A program made the position numbers and the translations under genes. Source: an uncultured Prevotellaceae bacterium (GTDB lineage Bacteria > Bacteroidota > Bacteroidia > Bacteroidales > Bacteroidaceae). From it: DNA of 64,000 nucleotides. The notes beneath the pieces were generated by a model. That model ran no database searches. It had not been told where the DNA came from and was given only the letters and a program-made list of their open reading frames with translations. The stretch is taken from assembly GCA_902763615.1 (NCBI GenBank), contig CACWSX010000001.1:1-64000 (forward strand). Direction: 5' to 3'. Of this stretch, positions 42,367 to 53,960 are shown piece by piece (the first letter of the stretch is position 1; every line of letters starts with the position of its first letter).

Positions 42367-44670
42367 ATGAATCAGGTGAAAAATAATAATAAGCAATGGA
42401 TTTTAAGAGTGATAGTGGCAGCGATACTATTCACTATTTATTCTTCCCTATTCACTGCTGTGGCGCAGACGCCAACGTACCTTGATGAGAGTAAGCCCTT
42501 GGAGCAGCGCATCGACGATGCCCTCGCAAGAATGACCCTCGACGAGAAGATTGCTGTGATTCATGCGCAGTCGAAGTTCTCATCGCCTGGCGTGAAGCGT
42601 TTGGGCTTCCCCGATTTGTGGACAGATGATGGTCCTCATGGTGTGCGTCCTGATGTGCTCTGGGATGAATGGGAACAGGCTGGACAGACCAACGACTCGT
42701 GTGTGGCTTTTCCAGCCCTTACTTGTCTGGCAGCCACCTGGAACCCTGACCTTGCGCGCCTCTATGGCGAGAGTCTGGGTGAAGAGGCACTTTATCGCAA
42801 CAAGAGTGTGATGCTGGGTCCTGGCGTGAACATCTTCCGTACCCCGCTCAATGGCCGTAACTTCGAGTATATGGGCGAAGATCCTTATCTTGCCTCACGG
42901 ATGGTGGTGCCATACGTTCAGGGATTGCAGTCGAAGGGTGTCGCTGCCTGTGTGAAGCACTATGCGCTGAACAATGATGAAGAATACCGTCATCAGGTAA
43001 ATGTTATTGTCAGCGACCGCGCTCTGCATGAGATTTACCTGCCTGCCTTCAAGGCTGCTGTGCAGGAGGGTGGTGCCTGGGCCATCATGGGTGCCTACAA
43101 CCTCTATAAGAACCAGCACAATTGCCACAATGAAATTATGCTCAACAAGATCCTGAAGCAGGACTGGGGCTTCGATGGCGTGGTGATCAGCGACTGGGGA
43201 GGTTGCCATGATACCGATGAGGCTGTACGCAATGGACTCGACTTGGAGTTTGGTACGTGGACTGACGGTCTGACGATGGGCAAGACGAACGCCTACGATG
43301 CTTATTATCTGGCAGCGGCCTACAAACAGGCCATCCAACAAGGGAAATATACCACGAAGGAACTCGATGAGAAAGTGCGTCGTGTGCTGCGCCTGTTCTA
43401 TCGCACCACGATGAAGCGCAACAAGCCTGTTGGTTTCCTTTGTTCAGATAGTCATTACGACGCAGCATTGAAGATTGCTCAGGAAGGTATCGTATTGTTG
43501 AAGAATGATGTGGTGAAGGAGAGAAGGAGTAAGGAGGCTGCGCCATTGCTGCCCCTCGATCTCTCGAAGATGAAGAAGATTCTTGTGGTTGGCGAGAATG
43601 CCATCAAGATGATGACCGTCGGTGGCGGTTCTTCCTCTCTCAAGGCCCAGCACGAGATCCTTCCTCTCGATGGCCTAACATCTTCCCTCTCACATCTTAC
43701 ATCTTCCATTGAGTATGCGCGTGGATATGTTGGTGATACCATCCAAAGTTACAACGGTGTCACAGTTGGCCGTTCGCTTTATGAAACCCGCTCTCAGGCA
43801 GAACTCACAGCAGAAGCTGTGGAAAAGGCTCGTGGGGCTGATGTCGTCATTTTTGTTGGTGGCCTCAATAAGAGCGACCACCAGGATTGTGAGGGTCACG
43901 ACCGTAAGAGTTACGATCTGCCCTATGCTCAGAACGAGGTGATTGAAGCCATCTTGAAAGTCAATCCCCGTTTGGTATATGTCAACATCTCTGGTAATGG
44001 TGCTGCTCTGCCTTGGCTCGCGAAAGTTCCTGCAATCGTTCAGGCATGGTTTATTGGCTCAGAGGCGGGCAAGGCGATTGCTTCTGTCCTGACGGGTGAA
44101 GTCAATCCATCGGGCAAGCTCCCCTTCACTTGGTATGCTTCCCTTGACCAATGTGGCGCTCATGCCACAGGTTCTTATCCCGGCACTTGGCGTGCAGATC
44201 GCCAAGTCATCGACGAGGAATATAAGGAGGGCCTTTTTGTGGGTTATCGCTGGATGGATCGTCAGAAGAAACAGAGTCCGTTGTTCCCCTTTGGCTATGG
44301 TCTGAGCTATACCACCTTCAAGGTGGGCAAAGTCAGTGCCGATAAACAGGAAATGGCAGCTAATGATAAGATTACCTTCACCATCCCCGTCACGAATACG
44401 GGCAGTGTGGCTGGTGCAGAAACCATCCAACTCTACGTCAGCGACCTGGAGGTTTCTGTTGAACGACCTATTAAAGAACTCAAAGCCTTCCGTAAGGTAT
44501 TCCTTCAGCCAGGTGAGACGAAGCAGGTTTCTCTTACCATCGATCGCTCTGCTCTCTGTTTCTACAATGACCAAAATGGCCAGTGGATAGCTGAGCCCGG
44601 CGAATTCAAAGCCCTTATCGGTACGTCATCAAAGAACATCATAAATGATTATAAGTTTAGATTAAAGTAA
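42367..44670 (+). CDS. GH3 beta-glucosidase
   Basis: The 767-residue enzyme has a signal peptide whose core LFTIYSSLFT is coded by a heptad array. The N-terminal barrel has the GH3 nucleophile in VVISDWGG and KHYALNNDEEYR before it. The second domain holds the usual acid/base loop, and the fibronectin-like C-terminal domain reads VTNTGSVAGAETIQLYVSD. It should release glucose from oligosaccharides imported by SusCD. Two further heptad arrays (43515-43535 and 43678-43705) are translated in loops of the second domain. Confidence 0.95.
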   Translation: MNQVKNNNKQWILRVIVAAILFTIYSSLFTAVAQTPTYLDESKPLEQRIDDALARMTLDEKIAVIHAQSKFSSPGVKRLGFPDLWTDDGPHGVRPDVLWDEWEQAGQTNDSCVAFPALTCLAATWNPDLARLYGESLGEEALYRNKSVMLGPGVNIFRTPLNGRNFEYMGEDPYLASRMVVPYVQGLQSKGVAACVKHYALNNDEEYRHQVNVIVSDRALHEIYLPAFKAAVQEGGAWAIMGAYNLYKNQHNCHNEIMLNKILKQDWGFDGVVISDWGGCHDTDEAVRNGLDLEFGTWTDGLTMGKTNAYDAYYLAAAYKQAIQQGKYTTKELDEKVRRVLRLFYRTTMKRNKPVGFLCSDSHYDAALKIAQEGIVLLKNDVVKERRSKEAAPLLPLDLSKMKKILVVGENAIKMMTVGGGSSSLKAQHEILPLDGLTSSLSHLTSSIEYARGYVGDTIQSYNGVTVGRSLYETRSQAELTAEAVEKARGADVVIFVGGLNKSDHQDCEGHDRKSYDLPYAQNEVIEAILKVNPRLVYVNISGNGAALPWLAKVPAIVQAWFIGSEAGKAIASVLTGEVNPSGKLPFTWYASLDQCGAHATGSYPGTWRADRQVIDEEYKEGLFVGYRWMDRQKKQSPLFPFGYGLSYTTFKVGKVSADKQEMAANDKITFTIPVTNTGSVAGAETIQLYVSDLEVSVERPIKELKAFRKVFLQPGETKQVSLTIDRSALCFYNDQNGQWIAEPGEFKALIGTSSKNIINDYKFRLK
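42429..42456 (+). repeat. Heptad word array coding the GH3 signal-peptide core
   Basis: ATTCACT, ATTTATT, CTTCCCT and ATTCACT give the hydrophobic core. The first and last words equal those in the signal peptide at 14619-14639. Confidence 0.8.
43678..43705 (+). repeat. Heptad word array inside the GH3 gene
   Basis: ACATCTT, CCCTCTC, ACATCTT and ACATCTT are read as a Ser/Leu/Thr-rich loop (LTSSLSHLTSS). A shorter array of GAAGGAG, AGAAGGA and GTAAGGA lies at 43515-43535. Confidence 0.8.
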
Positions 44671-44714
44671 TTAGTTAGTTAGTAATTGTTATTTCATCAG
44701 AACACAATGCAAAG

Positions 44715-44749
44715 AAGCCGGACTCTGTGAAGACTCCGGCTTTCTTTAA
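44715..44749 (+). terminator. Rho-independent terminator of the beta-glucan operon
   Basis: Arms AAGCCGGA (44715-44722) and TCCGGCTT (44735-44742) are followed by a T-rich tail. The rest of the 164-bp convergent spacer shows nothing else. Confidence 0.85.
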
Positions 44750-44833
44750 CTGGTTTTGAAAAGAATTTACCCTACTATTTCATGAATTCTGGCTTCATTT
44801 TTGGGGCATATCGTCACTCAGACTAACTCTGGT

Positions 44834-46120
44834 TTATTTATACCAGTCTGTGATAGTCTTGTCTGTTACGTATAGGCTGAATTTTGGATAAATATTCTTG
44901 ATATTGTTCTTCTCCTGGCACCACTTGTAATCAAGACCGACGGCAATCTTTTCTGGAGCCTCGCCAATATTAGCACCTGCAGCTACCCTTGTACCGTCAA
45001 CCTCGACCTCCACGGGGATGTTGTTGAAATTGAATGTAGAGGCATTCTCGCCGATAATCTCATCATCGATCAACTCATAGCCATATTCGTAGTCGGGGTT
45101 GCTGGTATTGAACATATAACCTATGCCCTCGTGGATCTCCTTGCCCTTTACATAGATAGGCAGCGTTCCGCCGGCAGCGCGAACAATCACCTTCAGGTGG
45201 TTCTTCTTATTGACGTCTTGCCATGTGATGGCATCGAACACTACGTCATTGTAGTCGAAGTCGCTCTCATTAATCTTTGTGGTGGCATTGATGTTACCCT
45301 TCAGATCCTCAACGATGATGCGCTTCTTGTATTCAGGTATATTCACCGTAATCTGATTCTTTGGTACGAGGACACCATCTACGTGAATGACTTTGTCTGA
45401 TGCCTGATATTTGCATACGTAATAGAATATCTTGTAGTTGTCTGAATTCAACTTCTCTACGGAGCCAGCCAACTTGATCTTATCTGCATCGGGAACGTGC
45501 TTAATCATAGCATCGAATGACGGCATCATATCAAAGATATTCTCGGGGATAGCCTTATTGATGGTGGCGAAGGATAAACCATTATTGTCATCGATAAGAC
45601 CGAGCGCCTTCCACTTGGCAACATTCACCTTACCTTCATTATCGGTGTTAAAGCAGTTGTCTATTATGCCATTTCCTAAATCCCTATCAAGAGGGTAAAA
45701 ACTTTCTCTTGGATTATACTGGACACCAACCGTCTCCTGCGCTATAATCTTGTTGTCGATTTTCAGATAGAAATAGCAGGTAGCTGAAGTCTCTTTCAGC
45801 AACGTCTCCTTGCTGGCGTATGTTTTTTTGGTTACAGGGGTTACTTTAACGGCTACAGCACGTTTAGGGACAACTGTACTTGTATACGCCCATGATCCCT
45901 CAGACTCAATAACTGACTCAATAGCCAAGTTGCTGAAGCCCCAATCGTGATTGCTTGCAGGAGCACCGAACTGTTCTACGAATGCCTCGTTGAAGGCCTT
46001 GGTCTTGTTCTCCAGTGAGTTGGCGTCGTTAAAAATGTCCGTAGTTTTCGAACATGATACCATGACGATAGCCCCGCAGGCTATGGCCATAAAACTTGTT
46101 AAATGTCTTAATTGTTTCAT
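44834..46120 (-). CDS. Lipoprotein with DFDYNDVVFD motif (LruC/DUF4842-like), paralogue 2
   Basis: The protein has 428 residues with a lipobox (AIVMVSC). It is built like 24710-26065: NEAFVEQFGAPASNHDWGFS after the cysteine, then ESDFDYNDVVFDAITW and VRAAGGTLPIYVKG in the C-terminal half. The acidic loop probably binds calcium. It stands alone between the two polysaccharide loci, with its own promoter. Function unknown. Confidence 0.7.
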   Translation of the reverse strand: MKQLRHLTSFMAIACGAIVMVSCSKTTDIFNDANSLENKTKAFNEAFVEQFGAPASNHDWGFSNLAIESVIESEGSWAYTSTVVPKRAVAVKVTPVTKKTYASKETLLKETSATCYFYLKIDNKIIAQETVGVQYNPRESFYPLDRDLGNGIIDNCFNTDNEGKVNVAKWKALGLIDDNNGLSFATINKAIPENIFDMMPSFDAMIKHVPDADKIKLAGSVEKLNSDNYKIFYYVCKYQASDKVIHVDGVLVPKNQITVNIPEYKKRIIVEDLKGNINATTKINESDFDYNDVVFDAITWQDVNKKNHLKVIVRAAGGTLPIYVKGKEIHEGIGYMFNTSNPDYEYGYELIDDEIIGENASTFNFNNIPVEVEVDGTRVAAGANIGEAPEKIAVGLDYKWCQEKNNIKNIYPKFSLYVTDKTITDWYK

Positions 46121-46152
46121 AATTCTAATAATTAATGGTTTGGTTTATGCTG

Positions 46153-46160
46153 CAAAATTA
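46153..46160 (-). promoter_or_regulatory. Promoter -7 box (TAATTTTG) for the lipoprotein at 44834-46120
   Basis: TAATTTTG on the minus strand lies 32 bp before the start codon. The remaining spacer up to 46280 is AT-rich without other signals. Confidence 0.65.
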
Positions 46161-46280
46161 GAAAATTTTCTCGATAAATACAGTAATAACTGCAAATAAA
46201 TTAACCCAAATTAACATTATGCCACTTACCCCTTAAGATTTAACCCAAAGATAACATGTAAATAGGCATCATTGCAGCCT

Positions 46281-46313
46281 AAAAAAAGCGGGGCACCCAA
46301 AGGGCGTCCCGCT
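46281..46313 (-). terminator. Rho-independent terminator of the starch minus-strand operon
   Basis: On the minus strand, arms AGCGGGACGCCC and GGGTGCCCCGCT pair with two mismatches around TTT and are followed by seven T residues. It lies just after the GH97 stop. Confidence 0.85.
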
Positions 46314-46318
46314 TCTGT

Positions 46319-51024
<4,706 letters not shown>

Positions 51025-51049
51025 AGATATTTTGTTTTATTATAATCGA

Positions 51050-51063
51050 TGCAATCGGTTGCA
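51050..51063. promoter_or_regulatory. Possible LacI-type operator (TGCAA-N4-TTGCA) between SemiSWEET and malQ
   Basis: TGCAATCGGTTGCA is an inverted repeat of TGCAA with a 4-base centre and resembles the palindromes at 53817 and 63826. No TAnnTTTG box is obvious beside it. Confidence 0.5.
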
Positions 51064-51067
51064 CATA

Positions 51068-51355
51068 TTATTTCTTCTTGATATAATCATTGTAAATCTT
51101 GATGCCGAAAATGATGATACAGCAAGTAGTGGTGATGAGGTTGGTGATGAACAAAGCCCAGAGGGGTTCTGGCTGGTGAGAGATGCCCTGAAGCATAAAA
51201 CAGGCACCACCAACGCCCATCATCAGGAATGTAGGTAATGCAATACCTTTAGTATCGCGAGTGCGGATGGTATAGATGGCCTGAGGCAGATAGCCCAGAA
51301 TCATCGTGATACTGGCCAGCCATCCACAGATCTCAAAAAACGAACTTTGTTCCAC
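51068..51355 (-). CDS. SemiSWEET-type sugar transporter
   Basis: This 95-residue membrane protein has three helices, the size of a SemiSWEET monomer. The PQ-loop signature is LASITMILGYLPQAIYTIRT, and helix two reads PTFLMMGVGGACFMLQGI. Dimers move mono- or disaccharides by facilitated diffusion. It lies between the MFS transporter (12 bp) and malQ in the starch operon, so glucose or maltose is the likely cargo. Confidence 0.9.
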   Translation of the reverse strand: MEQSSFFEICGWLASITMILGYLPQAIYTIRTRDTKGIALPTFLMMGVGGACFMLQGISHQPEPLWALFITNLITTTCCIIIFGIKIYNDYIKKK

Positions 51356-51367
51356 GTTGTTTACCTT

Positions 51368-52678
51368 TTACTTTTTTACCTTAATGACAAAGACACAGGC
51401 GGAAGCGATAAGGAAGCTGACGCCAGCAACAATCATCATCGACGACTGGTGGTGGCCGATGAGCGAGAGAATGGCACCGCCACAGATGGCCGCAATAATC
51501 TGCGGAATACAGATGGTACCATTGAACAATCCCAGATAAGCTCCCATGTGGCCATAACCCTGAAGGGCATTCGTCACAAAGGTGAAAGGCATAGCCAGCA
51601 TCGCTGCCCAGGCACAGCCGATCATCAGGAAGGGCACGAACTGCAGGTACTGATCATGGATATAAGGCACCATCATAAAACCGATAGCACCAATCACCAG
51701 ACTCAATGAATATGCCAGTTTCGTGTTCTTAAATTGCGGGAGCAAAGCGGCCCAGACAACAGAGCCTACGGCCTGAACGGCAAAGAGGATACCCACCCAG
51801 TTGCCAGCTTCTTGGAAAGCCTCACTGGCTGGGTCGGAGGTGTTCCAAACCACCTCGGCAATAGCACCTGTAGTATAGTTCCACATATAAAGCATCGCTG
51901 CCCAGCTGAAGAACTGCACCAAACCTACTTTCCAAAAGGTGGATGGCGCATTCTTAAGCAGGGTAATCCAGTTGCCACTAGACTCACCGGCCTGACTAGA
52001 TTGACAAGCCCCATTATACTCCGCATATTCCTGTGGATTCCACTCCTTCACCTTCGATGTGGTGTAAATCACACAGAGAATCAAGATGGCTGCGCCGATA
52101 TAGAACGACCAGATGACCGAATCAGGCACAACGCCCTTCTCAGCCACATTGCTGATACCGATAAACGTGAAAACGAATGGGAATACATAGCCCATCACGC
52201 TTCCTGCATTGCAAAGAAACGACTGGATACTGTACGCCTTGGCCTTCTGCTTTTCGTTGACCATATCGCCCACCAGCATCTTGAATGGCTGCATGGCCAT
52301 GTTGATGCTCGTATCGAGGAACATCAGTGCGATAAGGCCGAACATCATAGCAGCGCTGATAGTAAGTCCCAAGGAGCCTGAATTCGGCAACAGACACATT
52401 ACCAGCACAGCTACAGCCGCACCCACAAACAGATAGGGAATACGACGGCCGAAACGGGTCCAGGTCTTATCACTCAACGTTCCGACAATCGGTTGCACAA
52501 GAATACCCATCAACGGGGGCAGAATCCAGAAATAGCTGAGGTTGTGCGGATCTGCACCTAGTGTGGCGAAGATGCGCGAGATATTGGCACTCTGCAGGGC
52601 ATACGCAATTTGCACGCCAAAGAATCCGAAACTCAGATTCCATAAATTCCAAAAACTTAAATCAGGCTTTTGCTTCAT
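51368..52678 (-). CDS. MFS maltose-type sugar transporter (GPH/SLC45-like)
   Basis: This 436-residue inner-membrane carrier has about 12 helices. The conserved loop GTLSDKTWTRFGRRIPYLFVG marks the major facilitator superfamily, and the GFFGVQIAYALQSANISRIF opening is that of the SLC45/GPH sugar transporters common in Bacteroidota starch loci. It probably imports maltose or malto-oligosaccharides by proton symport. It lies 29 bp after the LacI-type gene. Confidence 0.9.
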   Translation of the reverse strand: MKQKPDLSFWNLWNLSFGFFGVQIAYALQSANISRIFATLGADPHNLSYFWILPPLMGILVQPIVGTLSDKTWTRFGRRIPYLFVGAAVAVLVMCLLPNSGSLGLTISAAMMFGLIALMFLDTSINMAMQPFKMLVGDMVNEKQKAKAYSIQSFLCNAGSVMGYVFPFVFTFIGISNVAEKGVVPDSVIWSFYIGAAILILCVIYTTSKVKEWNPQEYAEYNGACQSSQAGESSGNWITLLKNAPSTFWKVGLVQFFSWAAMLYMWNYTTGAIAEVVWNTSDPASEAFQEAGNWVGILFAVQAVGSVVWAALLPQFKNTKLAYSLSLVIGAIGFMMVPYIHDQYLQFVPFLMIGCAWAAMLAMPFTFVTNALQGYGHMGAYLGLFNGTICIPQIIAAICGGAILSLIGHHQSSMMIVAGVSFLIASACVFVIKVKK

Positions 52679-52688
52679 AACAATTTAT

Positions 52689-52709
52689 TTTCACTGTTCA
52701 CAATTCACT
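52689..52709. repeat. Heptad word array at the LacI gene stop
   Basis: TTTCACT, GTTCACA and ATTCACT fill the spacer between the regulator and the MFS gene and overlap the regulator's stop codon by 2 bp. Confidence 0.72.
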
Positions 52710-53733
52710 ATCTGGTTGTTCCGCGGATAATCAGACGGGTGCGGACAACACGTTTCTCGACTTTCTCGATAGGACTGAGCCCCTCTACCTTGTCCATTAG
52801 GATTTCTGCGGCTTCTTCGCCAACCAAGAGTCCACGCTGCTCAACCGTTGTCAGCATGGGGTCACAAGCGATAGCTCGCTGACCGTTGGTAAAACCACAG
52901 ATGCTGATGTCTTCAGGCACTTTCAAACCAGCCCGCTTCACCGTATACAGGATACCGATGGCCGTATCATCGTTGACGGCAAAGAAACCGTCAGGCCGAT
53001 GGTCAAGCGCCAGGATCTCTGGTGTAATTGTCTCAGCGTCAGTACGATTGTCACAGATGCGCACAATCGATTCGTCAACAGCCAACCCATGCTTCAATAA
53101 AGCATCCTTATAGCCGTTATAGCGGTTTTTTGATATTTCTAACTGCATCGGTCCACCATAATAGGCAATGCGCTGACAACCTGTTTCTATCAGATGAGTC
53201 ACGGCATTATAGGCTCCCATGTAATCGTCGACCACCACACGGCTGGCATTCACGCCCGTACAGATCCTGTCATAAAATACCAGCGGGATACCTGCATCTA
53301 TCAGTTTCTGATAATGGTCGTAATTGCGTGTGTCCTTAGCCTGAGAGACAATCACACCGCAGACCTTATAACGATGAAACGTATCACATATTCGGGCCTC
53401 ACGCTCATACTTCTCATCGCTCAATGCCACCATGATATTATAGCCCCTTGCCGAAGCCGCCTCTTCGATACCAGTCAGGATGGAGGAGAAATAATAATGC
53501 GTAAATTCCGGCACAATGACGCCGATGATCCGTTGGGGCATCACCCGACTGTGACGCAAAGCCTCGCCGATGGCATTAGGATAAAAATTATGTTCGCGCG
53601 CATACGCTTGGATAGCCTTGCGACGCTCCTCGCTGATGCGGGGAGAATCCTTCAGCGCACGCGATACCGTTGCTACGGAAATACCAAACTCTCGAGCGAT
53701 ATCCTTCATTGTCAGTGGAACGTTTTTTTCCAT
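52708..53733 (-). CDS. LacI-family transcription regulator of the starch locus
   Basis: The 341-residue regulator has a helix-turn-helix at the N-terminus (TMKDIAREFGISVATVSRALK) and the hinge ERRKAIQAYAREHNFYPN. The sugar-binding domain follows (IGVIVPEFTHYYFSSILTGIEEAA and FYDRICTGVNASRVVVDD). ATG 53733 is chosen because the family start MEKNVPLTMKDIA begins there and the promoter box is at 53761-53754. It probably binds the GCAAACGTTTGC palindrome between the divergent operons. Whether it represses or activates is discussed in the findings. Confidence 0.94.
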   Translation of the reverse strand: MEKNVPLTMKDIAREFGISVATVSRALKDSPRISEERRKAIQAYAREHNFYPNAIGEALRHSRVMPQRIIGVIVPEFTHYYFSSILTGIEEAASARGYNIMVALSDEKYEREARICDTFHRYKVCGVIVSQAKDTRNYDHYQKLIDAGIPLVFYDRICTGVNASRVVVDDYMGAYNAVTHLIETGCQRIAYYGGPMQLEISKNRYNGYKDALLKHGLAVDESIVRICDNRTDAETITPEILALDHRPDGFFAVNDDTAIGILYTVKRAGLKVPEDISICGFTNGQRAIACDPMLTTVEQRGLLVGEEAAEILMDKVEGLSPIEKVEKRVVRTRLIIRGTTR

Positions 53734-53753
53734 CACGTTTTTAGTTTTCGATG

Positions 53754-53761
53754 CAAAGTTA
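53754..53761 (-). promoter_or_regulatory. Promoter -7 box (TAACTTTG) of the LacI-led operon
   Basis: TAACTTTG on the minus strand lies 20 bp before the regulator start. A heptad array (TTTTCAC, TTTTCAC, TAGTCAC at 53766-53786) sits just upstream of it. Confidence 0.7.
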
Positions 53762-53816
53762 CTATTTTTCACTTTTCACTAGTCACTTTTTGGTCCTAAA
53801 GTTGACATATATCAAT

Positions 53817-53828
53817 GCAAACGTTTGC
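53817..53828. promoter_or_regulatory. LacI-type operator (GCAAACGTTTGC) in the divergent starch promoter region
   Basis: It is a perfect 12-bp palindrome. Its centre is 61.5 bp from the near edge of the -7 box on each side (53761 and 53884), so one bound regulator could serve both operons. Confidence 0.78.
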
Positions 53829-53883
53829 GCTCTTCTAATAACGATTTTACACAAAAAAAAGTATAATGAGGCGAAAAGATTCT

Positions 53884-53891
53884 TAATTTTG
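53884..53891 (+). promoter_or_regulatory. Promoter -7 box (TAATTTTG) of the susC operon
   Basis: TAATTTTGCACCGTCG matches the beta-glucan susC promoter at 32541 for 16 bases. The leader to the start codon is about 60 bases. Confidence 0.75.
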
Positions 53892-53960
53892 CACCGTCGG
53901 AGAATGACTAACAACGAATTAATTGATAATAAGTATAGTAATTAACTCTAATTAAATGTA

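Noticed and set aside
52489-52500. LacI-like half palindrome (CAATCGGTTGCA)
   Set aside because: It lies inside the MFS coding sequence, is not symmetric, and is explained by codons.
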